A stretch of 64,000 nt of DNA from Rhytidiadelphus loreus (GCA_947034895.1 OX344763.1:67227093-67291092); one strand, 5' to 3'. Shown: positions 13,132 to 24,624, numbered from the stretch's first letter. Notes: generated by a model from the sequence alone, not told the origin. A program made the numbers and translations.

Positions 13132-14325
13132 ATGGAGGTGCCTGATGAGTACAACTACATTGTAACAGAAAGCCACATGGAGCCATTTGTGAACCCTTTG
13201 CAAGATGAACCATTCATTGCAGAGATGGAGGGAACATATGGAAAACTTTGGAGATTCAAAGAGCATATCAGAAACTGGAGTTTCGGAGTCAGTCGCTGGA
13301 AGAACTTCGTGTACCTTCGGTACAGGGCTCAAGGAAATAACCAGTATATTCCATGGAACATGAAGGAGAAGGTGACGCTCATCGACGATTACCAGAACAA
13401 GTATGTCGTAATAGTCCTACGTAGCGTAGATGACACTGGAATCCCAAGAAAACATTGTCACTCAATGGTAATCGATGTGGATGAATATCACGCAAAGTTT
13501 GACTTAGATAACTTGATGACACTGGAATCCCAGGAAAACACTGTCACTCAATGGTAATCGATGTGGACGAATATCACGCAAAGTTTGACTTAGATAACTT
13601 GATGACCTTTCTACAAGGGTCAGAGATGGACTCCCTCAACGACGAATTCATAAAGTGCGGATATGTTCCGTGGAGTGACAGCATGGCTAAGTCGAACGCT
13701 AGTAAACTCCGTTTGATATGGCAAACCCTGGATCACTACGCACTCACCAATTCAAAGCCAGTCCCATCGGTGGGAGGGAGTGTCTCAAGGCAGGCGAAAA
13801 GAGCTTCAATTGGTGGTGACCAACCACAGTCGGGTCATATTGGCGAGGGCAGTCAAGGGACTAGACCTGGAAAAACAAGGTCCAAACCTCAAAAGCAAGA
13901 TCCTCCAATGTCAGAGCCAGGTGATTCAACTAGGAAGAGGCGAAAACCAAATCTTCCTGGTACTGCTGTGGGTGCTGGGAGTTTAGGTTCGGCCCTCACG
14001 ACCCTCGAAGCAACGTCGGCGACGTCAGAGACACCAACGCCGAATCATGAGAAGTTCACAAAAATCCAATCCGAATTTTGGGCGGACCACAAATCATGTT
14101 TCATTCTTGATGACAAAATTCGTAGGGTCCACATAAAGCAGTGCATCATAGCGAAAGACCACTACATTATTCGGACACTGCAAAAAGACAATGTGGAATC
14201 TGTAAAAAATGAGCTCATCCAACTCAGGGACATTAAACAAAGACAGAAAGTTTGTCTCACACTTGTGGACTTGAAGAATGGACTTCTAAATAAAAAGCCT
14301 GAGTCCTGGGACGAAATAAAGAAAG
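13132..14325 (+). pseudogene. Gene 1 of element A (ParB/methylase-like), 5' part, interrupted by element I
   Basis: The start MEVPDEYNYIV aligns with the starts of gene 1 in B (36858) and I (22072). The first ~150 residues form a conserved N-terminal domain (LYGKLWRFKE-like motif, KNFVYLRYR, KVTLIDDYQNKYVVIVL). A basic, low-complexity linker follows, then the first half of the ParB-like domain (VHIKQCIIAKDHYIIRTL, QRQKVCLT). Two lesions are visible: an 86-bp tandem duplication at 13432-13603 that shifts the frame, and the 17.3-kb insertion of element I right before the NGQHS motif. The exon resumes at 31611. The copy is dead. Its sites and divergence mark it as a subfamily distinct from I and B. 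Confidence 0.88.
13432..13603 (+). repeat. 86-bp tandem duplication inside gene 1 of A
   Basis: Two nearly identical 86-bp copies (13432-13517, 13518-13603), both starting GACACTGGAATCCCA. Because 86 is not a multiple of three, the first copy runs into a stop at 13555-13557, while the frame of the second copy continues the protein. Confidence 0.92.
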
Positions 14326-14350
14326 AACACTATATTCATTAAAATGGGAG
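14322..14350 (+). repeat. Left TIR and target duplication of element I
   Basis: AAAG followed by AACACTATATTCATTAAAAT and GGGAG. A second AAATGAGAG word sits 13 bp further in, a subterminal duplication also seen at the gene-3 side ends of E (52741-52778) and, inverted, C (45885-45934). It distinguishes the operon-side end from the transposase-side end. Confidence 0.92.
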
Positions 14351-14620
14351 ATTTCTAGTGAAATGAGAGCTTGGCAGTCACTAGAAATCATAAACTTAAG
14401 AGATTTCAGTATTAAATATAAGTAAATCAGCAATACAATGACCCCTAAAACACATATTGAAGTGCTATATTTAGAAAGTGGAAGCATATATAATAACTCC
14501 TTTACATTATACCATCATTGAATCCACAAATTTATAGGATGTATACACTTTCCTTGTCAAAATACATGCACTGACCCGCTACGGCATCCACAGACATCAT
14601 AAAGTAGAAAGGAAGGTCTC

Positions 14621-14845
14621 CAAATCAACTAATTCCATAGCAGAGGTGAACGGAAAGAAGCAAAAATACAAGATTCCATAGAAACAATTGCCTGACATGA
14701 CGATTGAGAGTGACCCTCAAACATTGCGTTGTGTGCAGCGCAAGGAGTGAGCGTCATTCTCAATCACCATGCCGGCAATTGTTTGTATGGATTCTCCTAT
14801 TTATGCTTCCTACAGTTCGCCTTCACTATAGAACTAACTCATTTG
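14621..14845. ncRNA. Long imperfect hairpin, MIRNA-precursor-like
   Basis: Arms of about 97 nt (14621-14718 and 14749-14845) pair imperfectly, about three quarters identical by eye, around a ~30-nt loop. The best paired part covers CCATAGAAACAATTGCC against CCATACAAACAATTGCC (right arm read inverted). Length, bulge density and loop size resemble plant miRNA precursors, but a decayed foldback MITE would look the same. It lies between the left TIR and gene 3, in a segment absent from the shorter ends of copies C and E. Confidence 0.5.
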
Positions 14846-15013
14846 AAGGCCTACATCACATTTACAATCATTAGATGCTCTCTATCCAAGATCCTTTCTA
14901 CAAAGTCTCCAACACAGCTTGAAACTCCAAGTACCGAAGTGTCATATGCACTTGCTATGTACAACTACATATACTAGTGATGCCTCATATGAAGGACCTC
15001 ATCGTCTCCAACT

Positions 15014-15335
15014 GTGTTGGCCTTGTGAGTAGAAGCTTCAAACGACGGGGCCATGGTTATAGGAGAAGGAACTGGACGATGGTCCCCGACATAGATGTAA
15101 GCAATCAAATCCTAGAACCGAAAACATGAAGGCGCCACTCCGGAGTTCCTCGAACGGCAATTTCACGCATGGTAATTTGGATTGCCCGCTCATGGAGCTC
15201 TAAAGAGCGACGCCTAGATGTTTAAGTCTGTACAGTTCTAGTGCTTAGATGTACGTCGGAGACCATCGTCCAGTTCCTTCTCCTATATCCGCGATCTCAT
15301 TGTTTGGATCTCATTGTTTGGAACTCCTACTCACA
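15014..15335. repeat. 322-bp foldback (long inverted repeat)
   Basis: The arms 15014-15160 and about 15190-15335 are inverse copies. The strongest blocks are GGCCTTGTGAGTAG and ATAGGAGAAGGAACTGGACG on the left, matched by their inverses at about 15325 and 15270. The pairing continues towards the centre with more mismatches. Non-coding; a transcript would fold into a long hairpin suited to small-RNA production. Confidence 0.8.
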
Positions 15336-15581
15336 AGGCCATCACAACCAAAGAAAACAAGGAACCTAGACTACCGGATCTGTCAAAATTGAACATGTTG
15401 CATCGAATGGCACCGATACAATCTCCAGGCATCGTGTCTTTTATGTTAGGTGGATTGTCGCTACCTACATCATTTACACTCTAGATATATGTCCCGACTA
15501 CGTAAGTGCGTGAAAACTATGAACTATTTAAAGACACTTGACCGTGTCTATTCTAGAATATACATTTATCATAGGGAACTA

Positions 15582-16211
15582 CTACTGGAGCGATTTACTC
15601 TTCATCTTCTCCATGGCCTTGAGAATTTCAGGTCCACGACTATATCCTTTTGCAATTTTCCCACCCTCGCGGATATGTTCCAGCCGTTTTGCCCTCAAGG
15701 ACCGTCGCTCCCAGGAATCCCATGATGGAGTTGAGCATTGACTGCTCGAAGGCCCATCATATTTCCTCTTCACTCTACCCATCGAAGATGATACACGGCG
15801 CCGAGTAGGTAAGGGTGGAATAACCGCCAGCTTCACGTCTTCTTCACATGCTTGAATTGGGACTTGCACGTCCACCACCAGGGTAGTCATTTGGTAATTG
15901 GCGTCTTCGTAAAGCCTTCTCTGCGTCAATCTATCTAATCCCGATGGGGACTGTGAAAAATCCTTGCGGTTCCTTGAGCGCAGTGGCGATGGTGAACAAG
16001 ACACCGGCAAGCGTGGCTTCCGATCAGGAGGACTGTCCACCACCCCGTCATCAACGGGCAAGACAGAGAAGTCCGTTGAGGAATTTACAGTGGGAGCAGA
16101 GCACAAGAAGTTCCCAGTACTGAGGATTACATATTGCCCGTAGTCGAAAATAGAGTCAGCCGACACTTGGCATTGAAGGTGACCAACCGGAGCGCGGAAT
16201 GTGCTGTCCAT
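15582..16211 (-). CDS. Gene 3 of element I: SP-rich protein with RxL-like motif and conserved C-terminal helix
   Basis: 209 residues, open throughout. ATG follows a 3' splice site (TTTCCAG), so a leader or earlier exon lies upstream. Seen in all four copies (I, B, C, E): an acidic stretch DDGVVDSPP, a basic Ser-Pro stretch CSPSPLRSR, then a short TQRRLYED word (RKLY in B, C and E), and in I, C and E a C-terminal block with STPSWDSWERRSL and GYSRGPEILKAMEKMKS. The protein looks mostly disordered apart from the last helix. [RK]xLY next to Ser-Pro sites resembles a cyclin-docking motif plus CDK sites; this is inference from short motifs. No known family recognised. Last gene of the operon; an AGCTCGANTCGAGCT palindrome precedes it at 16336. 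Confidence 0.72.
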   Translation of the reverse strand: MDSTFRAPVGHLQCQVSADSIFDYGQYVILSTGNFLCSAPTVNSSTDFSVLPVDDGVVDSPPDRKPRLPVSCSPSPLRSRNRKDFSQSPSGLDRLTQRRLYEDANYQMTTLVVDVQVPIQACEEDVKLAVIPPLPTRRRVSSSMGRVKRKYDGPSSSQCSTPSWDSWERRSLRAKRLEHIREGGKIAKGYSRGPEILKAMEKMKSKSLQ

Positions 16212-16433
16212 CTGGAAACCAACAAGGGTAAATTAGTAAAATTACAGTATAACCGTCCTCATCAAATATGGAAGTAACATTTATTGGTAGCATCAAAGAA
16301 ACTCCACAAATGATAAAAAGACACGTGAAGCTACAAATCAGCTCGACTCGAGCTGAAATGGAATTCTATATGGAATAAAAAAAATGACCACTCAACGCGA
16401 CGCGACCCGAACTACATACCTCTAGGTGCACCG

Positions 16434-17587
16434 CTAACTAACGCTAGCCGATCCGCGAACTACCTCCATAAGCTTGTCGTACTCTCGGTGCACCTTCTCT
16501 TCGTAGAGCATTCTACGCCCGATTCTCCCCGGACCATTTGACTGAAACGATTTGAGCCTGACGTTGCGATTGACATGCAATCGCCTAAACCAAGGCAGTA
16601 GGACATTTAGTAGAAATGAGTCCTTGTCCCCATTCCCCCGGTATGACCACGAATCCGGAAGTATTACATTCTCCGGCCTGTTCTTGATTTGTTTACGAGG
16701 GCTGTCGTCCACAATGACCGTGTTGTCACATGTGAATTGGCCACGCAAGCGAGAGAGGAGGTACTCCATATTTTTTAGGAACAAGTCCTTATCAGTTCCC
16801 GGTTCTTTATAGGATGTCAACCTCCCGGCCCTATCTCTGCACTTAATTGTTTTACAGGAGTCTTGCCCCAAAACGAGAACGGGCATTTCTCCGTCCCTGA
16901 ATAGGTACTTGGCAATCTCATCGGCGGTGGATTTCTTCATGGAGCTCCACACGGAAACAAACGCAATCTTCTGCAACTCAACTAGGAACGTGGAGCAATT
17001 TGGGCGGACGTACACCGCCTTCGGCCCAACAATCGCAGCAGCGGTCGATGAGTGCGGCATAGAATGGTGATTGAATCGTGCCACCGGACCCTTGGACTTC
17101 CAATCTTCGGCTACACATAGAATCCCATTGAGGTCCAGAACGACGTTGATCCACTTCTCTGCCACCCCGGACCTCAATGGACGATGAACGACCTCAGATG
17201 TTCCTACGTTTAGACCGCATTCCTGTTGAGAAACGGACGAATAGCGTATCCAGTTACATTCAGGAAACTCGCTCAGAGCGGACATCGCGTGAAAACAATC
17301 AAGAAGTCCACTACCAACGACACCACCCTACATATCGTAACATCTCATGATAACGTAGAAGAATATAGTACCTTCCTCCCCGAGGAACCCGAAGGTTCAT
17401 GCGCGTCTACAAGTGTGGTAGGTGCTGTATGCAATGCAGAAGCTCCGACGATAAGTTCATTCGAACGCAGAGTAGGTTCTGGGATGACATGGATGGTGGG
17501 TTCATCCAATGGGGCTTGCATATAAGACGGAAGGCATGAAGATTGACAAACAATATTCACATTTTCAGCACGGAGGGGGCCTGCCAT
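16434..17587 (-). CDS. Gene 2 of element I: FCP1/SCP-like HAD phosphatase homologue
   Basis: Two exons are likely: 17587 to about 17367 (MAGPLRAENVN start, donor GGAAGGTACT) and a second exon ending at 16434. The acceptor near 17285 is not certain. The second exon carries the HAD core: INVVLDLNGIL (motif I), VSVWSSMKKST (motif II) and VIVDDSPRK (motif IV), with the spacing and the ILPDSW stretch of FCP1/SCP phosphatases, which act on phosphoserine in the RNA polymerase II tail. The nucleophile Asp is kept, but the second motif I Asp, the usual general acid, is Asn in all copies. Plant genomes also have FCP1-like proteins with DLNG, so this is a recognised variant; phosphatase activity may be weak or absent. 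Lies between genes 1 and 3, separated by palindromes at 17735 and 16336. Confidence 0.82.
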
Positions 17588-17780
17588 TACATATTGAAGA
17601 AGTAACTGTCCATGAGAAAGTCATATATTACATGCTCTTTGAATGAGTTTCAGAATACAAAAGTGAGTCCAAATCTACTGAACTATATGAAAACTCTATA
17701 TCTATAGAAATGTACAACTTCCGCTAAATCATTCAAATCAGCTCGAGTCGAGCTGAAACTACAAAACAAGGAACAAGTGA

Positions 17781-20700
17781 TCATTGGGCACAACCTGGTG
17801 ATGGTGCATCGGTGGGTTGGGAGCCACTTCCAACTTCCACAACGGAAGCATCCACGGTCAGGTTGTGCCCAACCACGATCACTTCCGCCAACGTGGACGA
17901 TGGCAGCTCCTGGCCACCTTGCGGGTCTTCGACATCTAATTCATCGTCTCCACCTTCCGGATCATCGGAATCTGGAACATCCTCTTCAGCTTCCGCATCT
18001 TCGGAATCTGGAACATCCTCTCCACCTTCCGGATCTTCAGAATCCGGAACATCCTCTCCACCTTCCGGGTTAACGGAATCTGGAACATTCATCTCAACTG
18101 GCGAAGATGGTTCTACTACATGATTTGGCGCAGGGGGGAGAGGTGGTGAGATTGGTGCTCCGGCGGGTAAGGGCGGAGATTGCATAATTGGCTCAATGTG
18201 GCTAGATGCACCGCTGTTCGTTGAGGCTGATGGCTGGCCCACCAGAAGCAACTGCTGTGACGTCCCGGACGGGGCAATAGATGCAATCGGTGTAACCGAA
18301 TTTCTGTTCAACAGCACCTGGAAGAAATCCCTGTTCTGTTGAGACTCCCGCTCCATCCATGCCTGTGTGCTCCTGTGCATCTCCATGTTCAGTTGGCGTT
18401 CCTGAGCCTGTTCCGCACGCAATGTTGCAAGAGCGAGTTCTGTATTCTTCTGCGATATCTCGTTCTGCTCCCGCATTTGCGCAATGGCATCTGCATTTCT
18501 CTGATTCATGTCGGCCATCTGCTTCATGACACTGCTCATGGTATCCCGCTTCTTCATCTGGAGCGGCCGCCCAGATGGAGTATGCGAAGCTGGGGGGAGC
18601 ATCGACGAACCAGATGATCTAGGAACGTCCGCAAGCGGACGACTTGTGGGCGTCAGCATATCATCCAGTCTTTCTTCTTCCATCAACTCACAGTCTCCAG
18701 CATCGTCTTCATGTATCGCATCATCTGATGATAAGTCTTCAACATTGGCAACGACTGCTGGTGCGTTCCTTCTGAGCTGATTCCCAGGAGACCCTTGACT
18801 GGATCTGAGAATTCGCCTCGAAGATGACGGGGTCGAAGATCCGGGAGCCACGATTGCTGACTGCACCTGGTAACCAGAATCGAGGAAATCCGACTTGTCC
18901 AAACTGAGCGCCTTTGTGCATATATCCTGCCACCAGGGTGCCAGTTCCGCTGGACCAGAAGCGTACATATCAACACAACTCATCTGCAGGCCACAACGAC
19001 ATTTCAATCGAAATTCCGTCAAACAGATCAGCTCGAGTCGAGCTAATCATACATGTAACAGGCAATCATGAACAGGATTTACTTGAACTCATTATAAACA
19101 GATTTAGTATAATGGTGCTTACCATTGCTGCACATGTGAATTTCCCTCTTGTAAATCCCGAGAACACACACATTCCCGGGTTGCTAAACTTCCTGATGAG
19201 CCAGAGATAGAATTCCATTTGCAGCTCCGTGTTGTAAATACGGTATTCCAGCTCGCCGTAGGCCCTCGCCTTTTGGTACCGTGTAGTCTCAAGGCACTCG
19301 AACACTTCAGGGATTACCACTGGATTGATGTTGCTTGTTTTCTGCAAAAACATGAGCAACACCTTCTTGGGCGTCTTCGACGCAGCTACATCGCACAAGC
19401 GGTCATTCTTCCCAGCGCTGTATACGGAGAAGTCAACATTGTAATCAATGAAGACTTCGTTCGACTCCACGAAGTTCAATACCTGCGCTTGTTCCTTCTC
19501 ATCCGCGCAGATGAACAACCACGCCGGCACATCGTCAAGTCCTGGCTGGCTCTTCTGGAACATTGATGTGATCACCTCCACAAAAAAAGGATTGTCGACA
19601 GTTGACTTGTCCTTCTTCTCAATCCCGGGAAGGTTTCGAAAATCAATCAATCCGAGAGACATTCTCCTCGGGGTATCCGACGACCAGGCGTACGTCATCC
19701 AGTCGGAGTGTGTATTGTTATTCGTGTTGTACGTCCAGTATTGTCCAGCAACAGTAGGCTTGACAAATTTCGACCGGTGGTCCAGGAAGACCTTGAAGAA
19801 CTCAAACGCTTGTTGTGAGAGCTCCGCACAGGTCTTGTTCTTGGACCTCACAAGCTTCGCCTGAGCAAAGTATGCTTCTCCAGGACGGTCGAGGAGGACA
19901 TCCATCGTAGCCTTTGTGATGCACCTTTCTCTCTTGAATCTCTTCCAATTGTCAACTATAACTTCGTTGCGTGCGTTGAGGAGACCAAGGTTGGGATTGA
20001 TGGTGTGCAACTCTTTCTTCACCAGATGCTTACGTTTACGTCGCTCCGCCCACTCTTTAGTTGTGTAGCAACTTTCAAGGACTGATGTAATTGCCTTGAT
20101 AGTTACTTTAGGATACGGAAGCTTGCGCTTCACTCCTGATTGGTTGAGAATGTGGTTTGCAAGCTTTCCGAGTTCCTCATAACTTAAATTCCCGAGGAAC
20201 TTGAAGAACTCACGCGTTAGCATACAGTTCTCAGGATTCCAATCCGATCTTGCGTTGAACTTCTTCAACGTATCGGCGTTTACGAGCTCACCATGCGCTG
20301 CATTGGTTATAACATCGCTCCAGAGCTTATACACCTCCTCAGGAGCCGTTATCAATTTCAGCTCGTTTGTAAGCTTCAATTTCTCTTCTCGATCCTTCTT
20401 CTGGGTCATCTTCAAGCTCTTATTCACGTCGATCATGGAGAACCGAATATACACCGCTTTCTCAAATTCCTACAATGAAAAAATAGGAGGTCAGAGGATG
20501 TGGATTAGCTCGATTCGAGCTGATTGTCAGCCCTTCTGTACTGAAGTCTAATATCATATTAAACAGGGTGTATAGATCAGCTCGATAGCAGATCAACTCG
20601 ACTCGAGCTGATTTACTTACATGGAATTTAGCGGCATTCCTCGTATTCTCTACGATTCGTCTCGATACTGTGACAGTCCCCACCGACTGTGCTTGTAGTG

Positions 20701-22072
20701 GATTTCTCGGACAGCCCATTTCTTGCCATACGGTACGAGCACCCAAAATGTTGGTTGCCCATGACGGTTGCACGGCCACGAAGTGGTTCACTCGATTATA
20801 GTAGGCTGAAATGCTGCGTAATTTCTTTGCATCACTTGACCATACTATAAAACAATTCCATTTCCAGAAATGCTTTTTTATATCTTCACCGAAATCACTG
20901 CCCTCAGCCACGATTATCTTGCTAGCATCCACACTATGCTGACCGTTAATGATATAAAATTTTCCTTCCTTTATATCATCCCACTTCTTCGGTTTCACGC
21001 AGAAGCCCACTGGCATCATGCAGAGAGTCTGCTTGGTTGACTTATCAGGGATATTGGCCAGGTAATTGACCATGTCCTCGACAAGTTTGTCCTCCTTTGA
21101 CCGAATGTTGAAGGTTGAAGGGGCTCCCATCAATTGCTCGATAGGCATCTCTTTCTTTTCGTCAACCTTGAAGACGTAAGCGTCTTCACAGGTTGTCCAG
21201 AAGCGCTTGTAGGCTTCGCTGACAAGCTTGTAGTCCGGCCTCTTGTCTGTTGCTCGGGAGTGAGGAACATTAAACATTTCCTCAACATAGCTTCCTTCAA
21301 GAAGGCCTGACTCTTCAGACACCTTCTGAATAGGTTTTCTTGTTGATGGAGAAGCGTCGCTTTTCTTCCCAACCTTCCGCGCCGGTGGTGTACTTTGAAC
21401 TAAGGATTTTCTCTTTCCTCAACCTCCAACAGAAGCTTGTGTTGCTTGCCTTCGGGAACCTTGACTGCCTCCTCCGCTCACTAGGTCCATCGATACAGAC
21501 CTTGGCTGGTTCATTACAGTCTGCATTTCGAGCTTCCCCTTCAGAGTGTTGAAGTCGTTGAATAGCGACCGAATCTTGGAACACAGTCGCTTTCCGTTGA
21601 GGGGAGTCCCGTTTAGGTTCTGATATTCCTTCTTGTCTATTTTTTTCTCGAGTTCTTTGACTTCCTCACTATACGGTGTAGGTTCTAGGCTTCTAAGGAA
21701 CGGTGTCATGCTGAACGGAATCAGAAGGGAGTCAATGCAGATTGTGAAGTGGTATTGCTCTGCATTTGGGATTTCGCGTTTCGTAGTGACACATTTCACT
21801 TTTATAAGCGGGTGCGCATCTACTTCGACGTCCTTCACTTTCTCTTCAAAAGACAGCTGAATGAATACTTGTGCGTTTTTGAATTTGTATGTGAAGGCTA
21901 TGAGGTTCGTGAATGGCACCATAAACAAACTCCAGGCTTCCACTCTCTCTGGCTCTTTGAATTCCCAGTATTCTCCTTCAATGAGCATTTCGTCATCATC
22001 TTGACACTCCTCAGGGAATTGAACTTCGGTCTTCCTGAAGTACATGTTGAGGCTCTCTAGCTGGTCTTCCAT
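17781..22072 (-). CDS. Gene 1 of element I: ParB-like plus degenerate DNA-methylase-like protein (one premature stop)
   Basis: Three exons, all in phase 0: 22072-20621, 20469-19123, 18983-17781, about 1333 residues. Order: N-terminal conserved domain (1-160); basic linker; ParB/Srx-like domain ending with FYIINGQHSVDASKI and an N-containing SAYYNRVNH helix (exon 1); a helical middle region; then a Rossmann-like part with LGLIDFRNLP, LQMEFYLWLIRKF and CVFSGFTRGKF, continuing across the intron. The last three match the order DPPY, HPTxKP, FxGxGT of beta-class DNA methylases with catalytic residues lost. Exon 3 adds a coiled coil and acidic EDVPDSEDPEGG repeats. TGA at 21419-21421 interrupts exon 1 in a Gly/Arg/Lys-rich linker; CGA to TGA is a likely origin. 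The intron donor at 20620 is followed within a few bases by a palindrome. Confidence 0.8.
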
Positions 22073-22124
22073 TCTGCAGAGAATGCATCCAGTAAGTTTG
22101 TTAACACACAGTCCTATGTTCAGT

Positions 22125-22665
22125 ATGATACTAATCAGCTCGAGTCGAGCTGATTTACATTTTGAATCAACATGTTTCACATGAGGTGTTCGGTTAATGA
22201 TATTCTTATGGTTGGTCTTCGACGTCATGACTTCCATTCGTAGACTGTTGATGGATTAGCTCGAGTCAAGCCGATTTACAGACAAGCCTGGTATTTGATG
22301 GATTTAATCTTATTTACTTGATTTCTATATTGTCTGTATTTAATAGATGCAATTTTGTACTCGTGGCATATTTTGTTGGTTATCACGCGATCCCCCGTAG
22401 ATAATTTGTTTGACTGATAGTTCCTGCTGGTAACTTCTTACTGTCGACGGACCAGCTTGACTCGAGCTGATTAGCATGGGGCTTCTCTTTCTTAGGCTCT
22501 CTAGCAATTTGCGTATAGCTTTCATATTTCATATCGTCGGAGTCGTCAAACGAACGTTCGTCAAAGGATTTAGATGTGTGGCTGCAAATCAGCTCGACTT
22601 GAGCTGATCTGTACATGTTGCACCTATCGTATGTAATGCAGATCAGCTCGAGTCGAGCTGATCTG
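22125..22665. promoter_or_regulatory. I-type palindrome cluster in the gene 1 leader intron
   Basis: Five sites with core AGCTCGANTCGAGCT or one to three changes: 22136, 22257, 22452, 22590 and 22645. They lie just upstream of the acceptor TTCTCTGCAG that precedes the gene 1 ATG. Further copies on this strand unit are at 16336, 17735, 19025, 20500 and 20600. Confidence 0.88.
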
Positions 22666-22814
22666 CAGCTGCTGTTGATGCAGCTTCTATGGTGCTTGGA
22701 TGTTTCGAGTTCGAGTTTCATTCTGATGGGTTGGATCGACTAGACTTTGGTGTGCGTATTAAATTTTTATTACATTTCTTTCTGGATTAGGGTTCTTTAT
22801 TTCAGCGAACGTAG

Positions 22815-23040
22815 AACGAAAACATTAAACCCTAAACCCTAGCTCACGTAAACTGTGGATTCTGACCTAACCCTAAAAATAACCTGCAATACCCTCTGCA
22901 ACTCCTATGGTGAACCCTAAGTCATAGGGTAACCCTAGGATACCCTAACCAAACCCTACGCTAAACCCTAAACCCTAAAGAAACCCTGATTGTGCATACC
23001 CTAAAGTTGTGCATACCCTAAATACCCTAAAGTTGAGGGT
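22815..23040. repeat. Interstitial telomere-like motifs
   Basis: At least twelve AAACCCTA or ACCCTAA words, some in tandem (22828, 22965), on the template side of the gene 1 leader. Plant telo-box motifs occur in promoters of growth-related genes, so a promoter role is possible; a second short run of three CCCTAAA units lies at 25945-25973. Confidence 0.75.
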
Positions 23041-23399
23041 GCAGGTGCTACGTAATCAGAAACATACATTGCATAGTCAATAGAGAATAAGAAACTAGAA
23101 CTGTAAAGGAAAAAAGAAAAAAGAAAACGCGCCAGAAATTCCATACACAAAATCTGATTCCTAAACCTGCAACTACTACAGCAGCGAGCACACAATGCAA
23201 GCAAGCAAGCCGCACCTCAACTTCTACAGCAATAAGCACAGAATTCAAGCAACCAAGCACAGAATTTAGGCAAGCCGCACCTCAACTTCTGCAGCAGCAA
23301 GCACACAATTCTCTAGAACGACGCAAGCAAGCCGCACCTAAACTTGTACCTGAAGAACCACAAGCTGCAGCTGAAGCACGAGGACCTTGAAGAAACTCG

Positions 23400-23945
23400 C
23401 AGCAACCCTCGCTCCTTCAACCGACCTCCTTCTGCGACCCTCCCTCCTTCCCTCGCAGCGAGCAGCACTTCCCTCACGGCGGTAACCCTCCTCCAACCCT
23501 CGCGGCAGTTGCTGCGACCCTCCCTCCTCCTACGACCCTCCCTCCAACACTCGCGGCAACCCTCCTCCAAACTCCTCCTGCAAGCGTTGGCCCACAACGT
23601 AGAAACGAAAGCCCACGACGTAGAAACGGAAGCCCACAACAAAGAAACGCAAGCCCACAACAAAGAAACGCAAGCAAACTTGTGAGAGGAGGACCAAACC
23701 CTAAACCTGCCACCCTCCTCCTCCGACCTCTTCCTGCGACCCTCCCTCCTCCTACGACCCTCCCTCCTCTTGCGACCCTCTCTCCTCCTGCGACCCTCCC
23801 TCCTCCTGCGACCCTCCCTCCTCCTGCGACCCTCCCTCTTCCTGCGACCCTCTCTCCTCCTGCGACCCTCCCTCCTCCTAGGACCCTCCCTCCTCCTAGG
23901 ACCCTCCCTCCTCCAACCGACCTCCCTACAGCCAAGGAGAACTGA
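23400..23945 (-). repeat. 18-bp GC-rich minisatellite in the operon leader of element I
   Basis: About a dozen copies of CCTCCTGCGACCCTCCCT-like units in tandem at 23700-23925 with looser copies from 23410 to 23560. On the minus strand this is the GC-rich island upstream of gene 1, equivalent in position to 11.4-12 kb (A) and 34.6-35.6 kb (B), although the sequences differ. Overlapping Arg/Gly-rich frames are by-products. Confidence 0.88.
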
Positions 23946-23949
23946 CCCC

Positions 23950-24620
23950 TTAGCTCGGCAAACCCTAGAATTATTTATTTCGTGCACATGAATTGTTTTG
24001 CAAATTTTGAATTCATTTTTGCAATCAAAGACTCCAACTTAGGTAGGTGAGGTCAAGAGTATAGACCTAGGTGAGGTCAAGAGTAGGGCTTTTTTCTTTG
24101 GCTTTTTAGTACCAGTTTGCACCAGGAAACAAAATCTGGCTAAAAAATGCCAAAAAACTTGGATGAAATCACCAGAAAATTTCACATTGAAGAAGAACTT
24201 AGATGAAAATTGTCAAATTGACATGTAATATGTACTAATGTGATATTTTCTATCCAATGTGCATGAATGTTGAAATTTAGAGCACCACTATAACATTTTA
24301 AATCGCCATTGTAGCTATTCTTAAAAAATGAAAATAAAAGCCCTAGTCAAGAGTATACCCTTGAACAACCCAAAATAGGGGGCATTTTTTTTAATTGCAC
24401 CCTTGGTAAGGCCGAGCAAGGGTGTCAACGTACCTGATCCCTACCTACAATCCGCCTTTTCTTATTTGTTTGCTAATGTTTTCCCTATTATGCACTATTC
24501 CTTAAAATCTTCTAGTCCACTCTCAAAGCAATGCAAACCTAATATGAACGCTTTTGTAAAATCTACCAATGAATGAAGATATTCGAAAGTGCCTACAATT
24601 CAAGAACATTCAAAGTACCT
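23950..24620. other. Spacer of element I between the leader and the satellite
   Basis: AT-rich DNA without a gene. The part 24140-24360 is homologous to 10560-10770 in element A, in the same window orientation although the operons run in opposite directions, so it may be a small separate insertion. Confidence 0.55.
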
Positions 24621-24624
24621 TCCA

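Noticed and set aside
17777..18123. Plus-strand frames opposite the end of gene 1 of element I
   Set aside because: Antisense of the acidic 30-bp repeats encoding EDVPDSEDPEGG; no independent evidence.
22340..22721. Short minus-strand frames containing SARLELI or SAQVELI words
   Set aside because: These words are translations of the palindromes in the leader intron, seen in other introns too; they are not conserved protein motifs.
22815..23040. Telomere or subtelomere
   Set aside because: The CCCTAAA words are few, degenerate and interspersed; they sit within a transposon leader.
23313..23991. Arg/Gly-rich frames of up to 224 codons on the minus strand and Leu/Pro-rich frames on the plus strand
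   Set aside because: All derive from the 18-bp GC-rich minisatellite; three frames are open at once.
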